Source: a virus. Taken from it: 27,998 bases of DNA. Under the pieces are notes generated by a model. The model was given only the letters and a program-made list of their open reading frames with translations. It made no database searches and was not told where the DNA came from. The DNA lies in IMG/VR virus record IMGVR_UViG_3300042923_001398, positions 1 to 27,998 of that record, one strand, 5' to 3'. Of this stretch, positions 7,611-15,587 are shown piece by piece. Positions within the stretch are counted from its first letter, which is position 1. Every line of letters begins with the position of its first letter. A program made the position numbers and the translations under genes.

Positions 7611-8678
7611 ATGCCTATTTATGATACTAGATCATTAATTAAGACAGCTAAGAAGATTTACCCGGTGTTGAACTGGTTCCGTAACCGTTACTTTCCTACA
7701 ACGGATCAGGATATGTTTCCAACCAATAAAGTGCTGATTGAGTATAAGGAAGGCAGCCGTAAGATGGCACCTTTTGTTATCCCTCGTAAAGGTGGTATCA
7801 CGATGGATAGAGAAGGATACACTGCCCAGGAATATGAGCCACCTTATATTGCTCCTCAAAGGCCACTCACCATTGATGATCTCAATAAGAAGGGATTTGG
7901 TGAAGACTTATATTCTGAGATCACTCCTGAACAGAGACAGGCTCAGGTACTTGGAGAAGATCTTGCTGATTTAAGTGGGATGATTGATCGAAGAGAAGAA
8001 TGGATGTGTGGTGAAGTAATCTTTACCGGTGAAGTTATCATGAAGCATTATGCAGAGTCTTACGGTGTAGGTAAGCCGGTTGAGAAGGTATTACGCTACT
8101 ATGATACGGCAGAGGGCTTCCAGAACATCTATACTCCATCGGTATTATGGGATGGGGTTAGTCCGAAGATATACAATGACCTTGATGCAATGGTTTCCTT
8201 ATTGACCACTGCAGGATGTCAGGTAACTGATCTGAATATGGCTTCTGATGTATATTCTGTATTCATCAACGATCCGGGTGTTCAAAAGTTACTGGATAAT
8301 AGATCCATGAATATTGGTAACATCACTCCGGTTGAGACACCGGAAGGAGTAGCTCATGTTGGAACGATCATAGTAAGAGGTAAGAAGCTGGATATCTTCG
8401 TATATGATGAGACTTATGAAGATGAAGAAGGAGATATTGTACCCTTCATGCCTTCAGGTAAGATCTTCTTATCTGCTCCTGGTATGGGAAGACTGTTGTA
8501 TGGAGCGATCAATCAGATTGAACAGGAAGACAATCAGTTCCATACATATCGTGGCAAGCGAATCCCTAAATACCTTGCGGATGCTAAGCATGAGGTTAGA
8601 GAAATCAGAGTCTCTGCTGCACCGGTACCCGTTCCCAATGACAAGAGAGGCTGGGTTGTAGCCGATGTATTAAGTTAG
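7611..8678 (+). CDS. Major capsid protein, GpE family (HK97 fold)
   Basis: The protein has 355 residues and a strong AAGGAGG eight bases before its ATG, as expected for the most abundant head protein. Motifs of the lambda GpE family are seen in order: NWFRNRYFP near residue 22, IPRKGG and EPPYIAPQRPLT near 60-85, an E-loop-like region with EDLYSEITPEQRQAQVLGE, then DRREEWMCGEV near 130, and a C-terminal ADAKHEVREIRVSAAPVPVPN ending in a beta strand. It shares the size of lambda E (341 residues). It lies between the decoration and head-completion genes. Frames on both strands at 7635-7974 and 8404-8661 are shadows. Confidence 0.95.
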   Translation: MPIYDTRSLIKTAKKIYPVLNWFRNRYFPTTDQDMFPTNKVLIEYKEGSRKMAPFVIPRKGGITMDREGYTAQEYEPPYIAPQRPLTIDDLNKKGFGEDLYSEITPEQRQAQVLGEDLADLSGMIDRREEWMCGEVIFTGEVIMKHYAESYGVGKPVEKVLRYYDTAEGFQNIYTPSVLWDGVSPKIYNDLDAMVSLLTTAGCQVTDLNMASDVYSVFINDPGVQKLLDNRSMNIGNITPVETPEGVAHVGTIIVRGKKLDIFVYDETYEDEEGDIVPFMPSGKIFLSAPGMGRLLYGAINQIEQEDNQFHTYRGKRIPKYLADAKHEVREIRVSAAPVPVPNDKRGWVVADVLS

Positions 8679-8691
8679 GAGGTAATAGTCT

Positions 8692-9012
8692 ATGATTAAA
8701 TTAGTTAGAGGACGCTTTGGACCTAAATTATTAGGTCCGGGCTCTACCCTAAATCTGGATGAAGTCACAGAGCAAAGATTGGTAAGCAATAAAGTTGCAG
8801 TATTTGTTGGTGAAGATGGTACGGATGACAATAATCCAGATACTGAATCAGGCATCAAAACTGCTGGCCAAATAAAGAAAATAAAGTCAAAAAAGGGACT
8901 TGTGGAATATGCCGAAAGTATCGGCCTTCATACTTTAAATGAAGAGATGTCCAAAGAGTCACTGATTGATGAAATCATCAATTATCAGGAAGAGCAGTTC
9001 GGCGAGGTGTAA
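8692..9012 (+). CDS. Head completion / packaging-related protein (gpFI position)
   Basis: This is a 106-residue protein after AGGAGG. The N-terminal half (RGRFGPKLLGPGSTLNLDEVTEQRL over two stretches, then VAVFVG) is a small beta domain seen after capsid genes in Firmicute phages. The last 40 residues, from KKGLVEYAESIGLHTL to ESLIDEIINYQEE, look like a two-helix SAP/Rho-N-like module, which in other phage FI-type proteins may contact DNA or packaging factors. The position between capsid and FII-like gene equals that of lambda FI. The assignment is by context; the domain call is tentative. Confidence 0.55.
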   Translation: MIKLVRGRFGPKLLGPGSTLNLDEVTEQRLVSNKVAVFVGEDGTDDNNPDTESGIKTAGQIKKIKSKKGLVEYAESIGLHTLNEEMSKESLIDEIINYQEEQFGEV

Positions 9013-9015
9013 AGC

Positions 9016-9330
9016 ATGGGTTTTAAGGATATGGCTATGGATGATCTAAATAAAGTGTTCTTTAATATTGATGAATTTGCTGAAGAGTGTACCTGGAATA
9101 AAATGAAAATTGTAGCGGTAGTAGATGATGATTCGCTCATCAGAAAATATTCGGCTGAATTTTCAACCTTATCGCAGGGATCACATCTTATCTATGTAGC
9201 TGAAAATCAATTCACCAAGGCACCATTTATTAACGAAGTGGTTGTATTCAACAATAATACATACACGGTTGATGAGGTAAAACGTGAACTTGGTATGTTG
9301 GCCATATTTTTAGATTGTGGGCGTGGTTAA
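9016..9330 (+). CDS. Head-tail joining protein, gpFII-like beta barrel
   Basis: This 104-residue protein starts with an alpha-helical segment (MDDLNKVFFNIDEFAEE), followed by a series of beta strands (MKIVAVVDDD, SHLIYVAEN, EVVVFNNNTYTVDEV, MLAIFLDCGRG), the secondary-structure order of lambda gpFII and related neck proteins. NTYTVDEV with the following MLAIFLD is the usual ending ('G..Y.V.......G...I.L.'). It would bind the portal/connector and form the tail docking surface. It starts three bases after the previous gene and its stop TAA directly abuts the next ATG. Confidence 0.65.
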   Translation: MGFKDMAMDDLNKVFFNIDEFAEECTWNKMKIVAVVDDDSLIRKYSAEFSTLSQGSHLIYVAENQFTKAPFINEVVVFNNNTYTVDEVKRELGMLAIFLDCGRG

Positions 9331-9936
9331 ATGATTAAGATCAATACCAAGATAAATACTCCCTTCTTTGATCAGCTTAAAACGGTATCAACCTTGGGAG
9401 GTAAGAAAGCAATGAGTATGGCAATTAATGACTCATTGAAGACAGGCAAGACAGCTCTTAAGCGAGAGATTTCCCAGAAATATAATATTAAGCAGTCAGA
9501 TGTTGATAAGAACTCCAAAATAGTAAAATCATCGATTGCCAAGGTAAATGATGGGAAAATTGTTGTTGCCAGTAGGCTTCTTTCGGTTGGTACCAGTACT
9601 CATTTTAGTATTACCCCGAAGCAATATGCCACACAGAAAGGTGTTAAGGTCAGCAAGAGGAAGATTGCTTCTGCCACTATTAAAAAGCAGCAGAAAAAGC
9701 AAGTTAAAGGTGCATTCATAGCTAATCCGGCATCTGTCAAAGGTGGAAACACTATGCTATGGCTTCGTATGGGTGGAAAAAATAGAGGAATAAAACCTCT
9801 TAAGACCATATCTATACCGCAAATGGCATCGAAAAAGGAAGTTTATAAGCCGGTTCAAAAGAGTATGGTGGACAAATATAATAATCGATTTGATCACTAT
9901 ATGAACAGAAATCTGGATAAAGTGAAAGGAAGTTAA
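9331..9936 (+). CDS. Minor tail protein Z-like neck protein
   Basis: This is a 201-residue, very basic protein. Early residues include FFDQLKTVSTLGGKKAMSMA and a helix with LKTGKTALKREISQKYNIK, characteristic of the prophage minor tail protein Z (GPZ) family, followed by a Lys-rich middle and the C-terminal MLWLRMGGKNRGIKPL. In lambda, Z acts with U at the tail end that joins the head. Having Z in a contractile-tailed phage fits a lambda-type neck borrowed together with the head module. The start abuts the stop of the FII-like gene. Confidence 0.7.
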   Translation: MIKINTKINTPFFDQLKTVSTLGGKKAMSMAINDSLKTGKTALKREISQKYNIKQSDVDKNSKIVKSSIAKVNDGKIVVASRLLSVGTSTHFSITPKQYATQKGVKVSKRKIASATIKKQQKKQVKGAFIANPASVKGGNTMLWLRMGGKNRGIKPLKTISIPQMASKKEVYKPVQKSMVDKYNNRFDHYMNRNLDKVKGS

Positions 9937-9938
9937 TC

Positions 9939-10505
9939 ATGGCATCTACAACATTGAAAATCCTACATGATTATCAGGAGTTTCTGAAAAAGAAACTCAA
10001 AGAGGATAACTATGAGTTAGTTAAGGCTCCTCCACTCGATAAGCAAGGTGTGGTAAAACCAGAATTTGTGATACCTCCTGTTATTACTGGATGTCTGCCA
10101 CATGCTAACTTTTCGTTATACGGAGCAGAGAATATGTTCTTTCAAGCTCCTTATATCATGGTTGGATTTGATGAGAGTATGATAGGTGATAATGATACAA
10201 ATATTCAATTACTTATTCAAGCATGTTGTTATTCGTCTGCATCATACGTAACAGATGAAAGCAATGAACTATATGATCTTGATATTCCGGATAATAAATC
10301 CTTTGAAGACTGTGTGAACCTGCTTGAGTGGATTAAACAGAAATTGCTAGATGAAGTGGTTGTAGCTGGAACAGCTATTGAGAAGCCGGTTAGACTTGGA
10401 ACTTATAATTCGAAGGAGCTGACATATCCATATTCTTTTGGATATCTAAGTTTCCAAGTTATTTCAGCAAAACACGAGATAAATAGAAATAAATTTTATT
10501 ATTAG
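9939..10505 (+). CDS. Putative tail terminator / tail completion protein
   Basis: This 188-residue protein lies between the Z-like and sheath genes, the standard location of a tail terminator (tail completion) protein that caps the tube. It begins with a helix (KILHDYQEFLKKKLKEDN), followed by a beta-rich middle with PPVITGCLP and PYIMVGFDESM, and ends with PYSFGYLSFQVISAK. This resembles the fold pattern of phage tail-terminator proteins (a helix then mixed sheet) but the sequence is not distinctive to me, so the role is by position. ATG follows the previous stop by two bases. Confidence 0.5.
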   Translation: MASTTLKILHDYQEFLKKKLKEDNYELVKAPPLDKQGVVKPEFVIPPVITGCLPHANFSLYGAENMFFQAPYIMVGFDESMIGDNDTNIQLLIQACCYSSASYVTDESNELYDLDIPDNKSFEDCVNLLEWIKQKLLDEVVVAGTAIEKPVRLGTYNSKELTYPYSFGYLSFQVISAKHEINRNKFYY

Positions 10506-10516
10506 GAGGTAAGAAA

Positions 10517-11968
10517 ATGTCAAGAGGTATAAATGCGGTTCAGCAAGACAGCGAATTACTCGACCTTGAAAAAAGTTCATTAATTCCCTGTTATATCGGA
10601 TCAGCTCCATATTGGCAGGTCGACAATCCGAATTGGGCAGATATCAAAGGGAAAGCCTTTGTAATCTCCAGCTCATCCGATGCTAAGGCTAAGATAGGCT
10701 TTTATAAACCTTCATCAGGCAAGTGGAATAAGGAATTCTCACTTGGTGAGGCGGTTTATGCTCACTTTGGTGATAAGAATAATGCTGTCGGTCCTATTAT
10801 AGTTCTTGTAAACGCAGCATCAATTAGTGTGGCAGACGAGGAATCTTCTAAGAATGTTGCTATATCTAATGGTGTTGGTTTACTGGAAGTTAGCGGTAAA
10901 GCAGTACTTAGTACGGTTGCAATTGCTGGTAAAACAAAGGGTGTGGATTACACTGCTGTCTATGATGCAAGCGGTAAATCTGTCATTATTACTGATATTG
11001 GTAACTGCCTTGGTAGCAGTGCCACTGTTACATATTCTGAGGTAACAGGCCTTGATACGTTAATCATGACTTCTGCAACATTAGATGCCATTGATTATTT
11101 TGAGCAGACGATTGGTAGTGTTCCAGCTGTCTTTGCTGCTCCCGGATGGGAAGATGAACTTGTTGATGGTTCAGACGGTACTACAGTAGGAGATGTACTG
11201 AAGGATTTGGCAGCGGATCAAATCAATGGACATTGGTATACTCAGGCTTATGTACAGTTAACATCAAGTGCAAGAGCAGATGTAGCAAGCGAGAAGGCTA
11301 CAAAGGGTTATGATAGTCCTAAGTTGAAAGTCTGCTGGCCTTATGTCAGAAAGAATGGTCTCGTCTATTCTTTAGTCACGAGATTTATTGTAGCAAAGAT
11401 GAAGGTTGATATCAGCAATGATAATATTCCCTATGAATCAGCTTCGAATGAGATAATCGATATCGAGGGATTATGTGATTCATCTGGTACCATTATTCTT
11501 CAGAGTGAAAAGGCTGCTAATTTCTTGAATGAAATTGGTGTTGCAACGTGTAATTTTGCATCCGGTTCCTGGCGCACTTGGGGTGTATGTATGTCTAACT
11601 ATTTGGAGAGCAACAAGGACAATATTCTTCCTGAGAATTTGAACGATGTTGCTGTACAGATGAGAGATTATGTATGCAATGACTTCCAGGTAGCAAATTT
11701 TGAGCATATTGATAAGCCGATCCCGACAAGAAAGGCAAAAGAAATCGTAGATGATTATCAGGTGATCTTGAATACATTAGTGAATGCAGGTGCATTGTTA
11801 TTCGGAAGTATTTCCTTTAAGGCTTCAGAAAACCCTATCAGCGCACTTGCCAATGGTGAATTCGTATTCAATATTGCTGAGACCAATACACCTCCCGGAA
11901 AGAGTATTACAGGAAAAGTACAATATACTCCAACCGGGCTGGACAGCTATTTTAATGAGGAGGTATAA
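10517..11968 (+). CDS. Contractile tail sheath protein (P2 FI-like)
   Basis: The protein has 483 residues and a strong AGGAGG before its ATG. It forms the contractile outer tube. The N-terminus has a short arm and then NPNWADIKGKAFVISS; the middle has an inserted beta domain (VSGKAVLSTVAIAGKTKG region); the C-terminal half has the conserved sheath domain with WRTWGVCMSN, DYVCNDFQVANFEHID, the helix with DDYQVILNTLVNAG and a final beta strand arm PPGKSITGKVQYT. This shows the phage has a myovirus tail although its head genes are of lambda type. Tube, chaperone and tape measure follow in the P2 order. Confidence 0.92.
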   Translation: MSRGINAVQQDSELLDLEKSSLIPCYIGSAPYWQVDNPNWADIKGKAFVISSSSDAKAKIGFYKPSSGKWNKEFSLGEAVYAHFGDKNNAVGPIIVLVNAASISVADEESSKNVAISNGVGLLEVSGKAVLSTVAIAGKTKGVDYTAVYDASGKSVIITDIGNCLGSSATVTYSEVTGLDTLIMTSATLDAIDYFEQTIGSVPAVFAAPGWEDELVDGSDGTTVGDVLKDLAADQINGHWYTQAYVQLTSSARADVASEKATKGYDSPKLKVCWPYVRKNGLVYSLVTRFIVAKMKVDISNDNIPYESASNEIIDIEGLCDSSGTIILQSEKAANFLNEIGVATCNFASGSWRTWGVCMSNYLESNKDNILPENLNDVAVQMRDYVCNDFQVANFEHIDKPIPTRKAKEIVDDYQVILNTLVNAGALLFGSISFKASENPISALANGEFVFNIAETNTPPGKSITGKVQYTPTGLDSYFNEEV

Positions 11969-11973
11969 GGCGA

Positions 11974-12501
11974 ATGAAGCAGTATGCTAATAAGGTTGTC
12001 GATCTTTATCCTACGATAAAGAAAAACGGTAAGTATATTGAGATTGAAGATGTAACGAGCTTTTCCACACCGGAGGTCGCATTTGCAGATGGAGAAGTAA
12101 TCGGTGCAGGTATTTTAGGTACCGTTAATATCCCGGATATCTATAATATTGATGCCATGGAAGCGTCCATCACCGCAAAATCTTTTAGTAGTGGTGTTAT
12201 AGCTGCTATTAATCCGGATGGCATCGATCTGAGACTTAATTGGGCTGTAGATAATGTGAGCGGATCTGGGGCATCCTCATTCACTTCCTATACAGCTACC
12301 ATTAAGGGAAGACCCAAGAACATCCCTGCAGCTGAGGCAACCAAGGGAGAGGGGATGGAGGTCACAGTTAATATTGCTACCAGTTATTATAAGCTTGTTA
12401 AAGACGGTCAAGTAATTCATGAAATTGATCCTCTGAATAATAAGCTGGTGATCAACGGAGTTGATTATGCAAAGAAGTTAAACTCCGCTCTTAACAAATA
12501 A
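11974..12501 (+). CDS. Tail tube protein (P2 FII-like)
   Basis: This is a 175-residue inner tube protein directly after the sheath, as in P2 FI-FII. It begins MKQYANKVVDLYPTIKKNG and has the beta-rich body with GILGTVNIPDIYN, IDAMEASITAK and a C-terminal strand pair (VTVNIATSYYKLVKDGQVI) that resembles the P2 FII signature, in which the end reads 'Y.K...G....EID..N......G'. The same ending is seen here as VIHEIDPLNNKLVINGVD. Rings of six subunits form the rigid tube through which DNA passes. Confidence 0.92.
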   Translation: MKQYANKVVDLYPTIKKNGKYIEIEDVTSFSTPEVAFADGEVIGAGILGTVNIPDIYNIDAMEASITAKSFSSGVIAAINPDGIDLRLNWAVDNVSGSGASSFTSYTATIKGRPKNIPAAEATKGEGMEVTVNIATSYYKLVKDGQVIHEIDPLNNKLVINGVDYAKKLNSALNK

Positions 12502-12525
12502 TATTCGATAATATGGAGGTTAATT

Positions 12526-12933
12526 ATGAACGAAGATAATGAAGTATTAGAGGCAGTAGAGGGTGAGTTATTAGAGCCGGTTGAGGATGAGAATGACACT
12601 AATGAAGAGACCGAAGAAGAGAAGTCATCCGGCTTCCTTGCTTTATCAAAACCATTCGATTTCAATGGTGAGACAATCACTCGAATTGAGTATGATCTTG
12701 ATTCGGTAAAGCCAATTCAGTATATTAATTTGATTAAAAAGTTGAGCAAGAAAGAGGAAATATCCGTTCCTGAACTTAATATTAACGTTCAGATCGGGTA
12801 TTTTTCTTTAGCTTGTGGAGTTCCTGTATCTGATCTTAAGCGACTGCCAAGCACAAAGGATTTCACAGTTGCATGTTCAAAGGTACGAAGTTTTTTGCTA
12901 GGAGCATCGGATACGGAGAACACGGAGGAGTAA
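12526..12933 (+). CDS. Tail assembly chaperone, short form (P2 E-like)
   Basis: This 135-residue protein follows TATGGAGG. The first 40 residues are very acidic; then LSKPFDFNGETITRIEYDLDS and the helical PIQYINLIKKLSKKEEI resemble GpE/TAC proteins of contractile phages ('L.KPI...G..I..I.' motif). The C-terminus of this form ends after the slippery site, as FLLGASDTENTEE. It binds the tape measure and prevents aggregation during tail assembly. A longer version is made by -1 frameshift; see the separate entry. Confidence 0.85.
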   Translation: MNEDNEVLEAVEGELLEPVEDENDTNEETEEEKSSGFLALSKPFDFNGETITRIEYDLDSVKPIQYINLIKKLSKKEEISVPELNINVQIGYFSLACGVPVSDLKRLPSTKDFTVACSKVRSFLLGASDTENTEE

Positions 12934-13109
12934 ACTTCGTTAAGACCGTAGCTGGTACTATCACTATGGACACATCAACCGATTACATGACTGCACTTGA
13001 TATGCCGATTGGCTTGTTTTTAGATTGCTATAACACCTTAGTGATGATATCTGAAAGGCGAGATGAGGAGCTTAAGAGAAGTATCGATGCGGTCAAAAAT
13101 AAGAAATAA
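12526..13109 (+). CDS. Tail assembly chaperone, frameshifted long form (E+E'-like)
   Basis: A -1 shift at T TTT TTG (12891-12897) moves ribosomes from the E-like frame to the overlapping frame that ends at 13109. The fusion is about 194 residues: 124 from the first frame, then 70 starting at ARSIGYGEHGG. The added part has the usual E' features: TDYMTALDMPIGLFLDCYNTL and a charged basic helix at the end (RRDEELKRSIDAVKNKK). It has no convincing ribosome site of its own. The E/E+E' arrangement immediately before the tape measure is conserved in P2-type and lambda-type phages (lambda G/GT). Confidence 0.82.
12891..12897 (+). promoter_or_regulatory. -1 ribosomal frameshift slippery heptamer T TTT TTG
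   Basis: In the zero frame the codons are TTT (12892-12894) and TTG (12895-12897); after slipping back one base both tRNAs can re-pair with TTT TTT. This is the same heptamer class used in P2 gene E. The overlap of the two frames spans it. Nearby bases also hold an 8-base inverted repeat, CGAAGTTT (12886-12893) and AAACTTCG (12932-12939), which encloses part of the heptamer; whether it affects shifting is unknown. Confidence 0.85.
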
Positions 13110-13121
13110 GGTGGTGTATAT

Positions 13122-15386
13122 TTGGCTAAAGGAAAAGAATTCAGTACGAATATAACTCTGCGTGGTAAAGTTGATCCTAGTCTCAATAAAGCGTTTCAGG
13201 ATACCAAAGCAAAAGCCGGTAATGCAGCAAAAGCTGTAGGTAAGAGTTTGTCAAAGAATATGACTGATGGCACCAGAATAGCTACGAAAGCAATGACAAA
13301 ATCGTTGAAATCAGTAGCTATTGGTGCTGTGAAGATATTCGGAGCTATAAAGGCTCTTGCTGGACTTAAGAATTATGCATCTGAGACCATTACTGCAGCA
13401 AAGGCTCAGCTTGAAGTCCAAACAAAGTTATCTTCTGTGCTTGAGAATGTTAAATCAATTCAGATTAGGGGACCTAATGCAGCTGCTGAAGCTGCAAAGG
13501 AGTTACAGAATGTTGCTGATGCTCTTGAGAAGACTGGTGTAATAGGATCTGATATTACCATGGCCGGAATGCAGCAATTAGCTACCTATCAGTTATCTGA
13601 AAAAGAAATATCAGTTTTATCTTCCGGTATGACTGATTTATTAGCCCAACAAAAAGGATTAAACGCCTCTCAAGGAGATGCTGTATCAATAGGAAATTTG
13701 ATTGGTAAAGCTATGTCGGGTAATGATGGTGCACTATCAAAAGTTGGTATTACTTTTACCGAAGTACAGGCGAAAGCAATTAAAACAGGTGATGCCACGC
13801 TACGTGCAGCTACAATTGCTGAGGTATTGAAGGATAATGTTGGTGGAGTTAATAAAGCATTAGGTGAAACGGATCAAGGGCAGCTATTGCAAGCACAAAA
13901 CACCTTTGACGAAATTAAGGAGGAAATCGGATACTTTCTGCTTCCGCTTTTAAATCAATTCGTGAAAGGTGTTTTACCTTATGTAAAAACTGGTCTCGAA
14001 AAGCTGAAAGGAGTCTTGGGTAAACTAAGTCCGATTATCGGAAAGATATTAACAAATGGATTTGAACGGTTTTCAACTATCTTACCAATAATTATGGATA
14101 TAATCTCCGATATTTTGCCGATATTAGCACAATCCATTTCACCTATGGGTGCATTGAAGCATTTGTTACCAGTGATCATAAGTGCAATACAGATGTTGGT
14201 GCCGGTAATAAAATCACTGCTTCCTACAATCATTAACCTTATTCTGAAGGTATTGCCTGTATTACTCACTATTTTTCAGAACTTAATACCTTTAATTGCT
14301 AGTATTGTGAAAGAAATCGCTCCGTTGGTTATAACATTGATGGATGCACTTATACCGGCATTTGAAACACTGATTCCACCGGTGATTGATATCATATCGA
14401 ATATCATGCCTGTGCTTATTTCACTGTTCAAAATGATTACACCGTTTATTACTAAGCTTGTTTCTCAGATTGCTCCTCTAGTTAAGATTATCGCCGGAGC
14501 ATTATTGCCGGCATTTCAAGCTTTACTACCTCCAATAATGAGTTTAATTCAGGCGGTATTACCTGTTTTAATGAATCTGTTCAAATCGATATTCTCAGTC
14601 ATACAGTCGCTGGCACCTGTCCTCTCAGTATTAGCTCAGATAATTTCGAATGTGTTAGGCAATGCAATTCAAACCTTAGTTCCAATTATTCAAGGAATAT
14701 TAGGACATTTCACAAATATCATGAATACACTCAAAGCTATTATTGATTTTGTGGTGAACGTATTTACAGGTAATTGGGAAGGGGCATGGGAAAATGTGAA
14801 GAGCATTTTTGCCGGTATTTTCACTGGATTATCTGATGTAGTGAATACTCCGTTAAACCTTGTAATTGGTTTGGTCAATATGGCTATAAGCGGTATCAAT
14901 GGTCTTACCAGCGTGATTAATAAAATACCAGGTGTAGATATTGGTGAAATCCCTCAAATACCTTATCTGGCAAAAGGCGCAACTGTGACAGCCCCTACAC
15001 TGGCTATGATAGGCGAGGGCAAAGTGCCTGAAACAGTAGTACCTCACAACAACACCAAGAGATCAAGGGCATTACTAGCGGAGGCTACAAGAGGTGTTGG
15101 TATGAAAACCAGTGAAGCTCCGATGCGATCAATCGTTAATAGTATAAACCGCTCTCTTTCTTATTTTGCAAGTTATATCAGTGGCATTAATAAGAACAAG
15201 CCAGTTCCTGGTGATGGTGATACGACGAATAATAGCAATAGTAAAACTTATAATTTCTACTATTCTCCTGTTGTCAATGCGAAAGATGCCTCCGGTGTTA
15301 AGGAAGTTCTTGAAGATGAATTTGAGAAATTCAAAGCCTTTGTTAAGCAGCTGAAGGACGAAGAGGGAAGAGAGGTGTTTGCCTAA
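13122..15386 (+). CDS. Tail tape measure protein
   Basis: The protein has 754 residues, starting at TTG 13122 after AAGGTGGTG. It fixes tail length and is ejected during infection. Residues 1-250 are charged and helical (KAFQDTKAKAGNAAKAVGK; TMAGMQQLATYQLSEKE-type segment), typical of TMP N-termini. Residues about 345-495 form a strongly hydrophobic helical block in which proline recurs every 11 residues, sometimes seven. The C-terminal 150 residues contain FTGNWEGAWENVKSIFAGIF and the usual GEIPQIPYLAKGA, which precedes 'MIGEGKVPETVVP' of many TMPs. By the roughly 0.15 nm per residue rule the tail would be around 110 nm. Many internal frames are shadows. Confidence 0.93.
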   Translation: MAKGKEFSTNITLRGKVDPSLNKAFQDTKAKAGNAAKAVGKSLSKNMTDGTRIATKAMTKSLKSVAIGAVKIFGAIKALAGLKNYASETITAAKAQLEVQTKLSSVLENVKSIQIRGPNAAAEAAKELQNVADALEKTGVIGSDITMAGMQQLATYQLSEKEISVLSSGMTDLLAQQKGLNASQGDAVSIGNLIGKAMSGNDGALSKVGITFTEVQAKAIKTGDATLRAATIAEVLKDNVGGVNKALGETDQGQLLQAQNTFDEIKEEIGYFLLPLLNQFVKGVLPYVKTGLEKLKGVLGKLSPIIGKILTNGFERFSTILPIIMDIISDILPILAQSISPMGALKHLLPVIISAIQMLVPVIKSLLPTIINLILKVLPVLLTIFQNLIPLIASIVKEIAPLVITLMDALIPAFETLIPPVIDIISNIMPVLISLFKMITPFITKLVSQIAPLVKIIAGALLPAFQALLPPIMSLIQAVLPVLMNLFKSIFSVIQSLAPVLSVLAQIISNVLGNAIQTLVPIIQGILGHFTNIMNTLKAIIDFVVNVFTGNWEGAWENVKSIFAGIFTGLSDVVNTPLNLVIGLVNMAISGINGLTSVINKIPGVDIGEIPQIPYLAKGATVTAPTLAMIGEGKVPETVVPHNNTKRSRALLAEATRGVGMKTSEAPMRSIVNSINRSLSYFASYISGINKNKPVPGDGDTTNNSNSKTYNFYYSPVVNAKDASGVKEVLEDEFEKFKAFVKQLKDEEGREVFA

Positions 15387-15586
15387 TGGGTGAGTACACA
15401 GCAATTCAGGGCGATACATGGGATCTGATATCATTCAAACATTATGGTAGCGAATATCATATATCTGAGTTAATACTTGCTAATCCTGATTATGTGGATG
15501 TTGTTGTTTTTGATGGAGGCGAGAAGCTGATAATTCCTACAATAAGTATTATTGATACATCATTACTTGCTCCATGGAGGCGATAA
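15386..15586 (+). CDS. Tail protein X, LysM-like
   Basis: This is a 66-residue LysM-type protein whose ATG overlaps the tape measure stop by one base. It reads AIQGDTWDLISFKHYGSEYHI, then LILANPDYVD and FDGGEKLIIPTI, the classic 'GDTWD.I....YG......I...NP......F..G..L.IP' pattern of phage P2 tail protein X. It connects the tube and the hub at the baseplate side in contractile tails. The next gene starts two bases after it and uses a GGAGG inside the end of this ORF. Confidence 0.9.
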   Translation: MGEYTAIQGDTWDLISFKHYGSEYHISELILANPDYVDVVVFDGGEKLIIPTISIIDTSLLAPWRR

Positions 15587-15587
15587 T

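Noticed and set aside
13979-14269. Opposite-strand frame within the tape measure gene
   Set aside because: It arises from the repetitive composition of the sense strand and has no ribosome site or independent features.
15552-15587. Longer start of the D-like hub protein
   Set aside because: It would overlap the X gene more and lacks a ribosome site; GGAGG at 15576-15580 fits ATG 15588.
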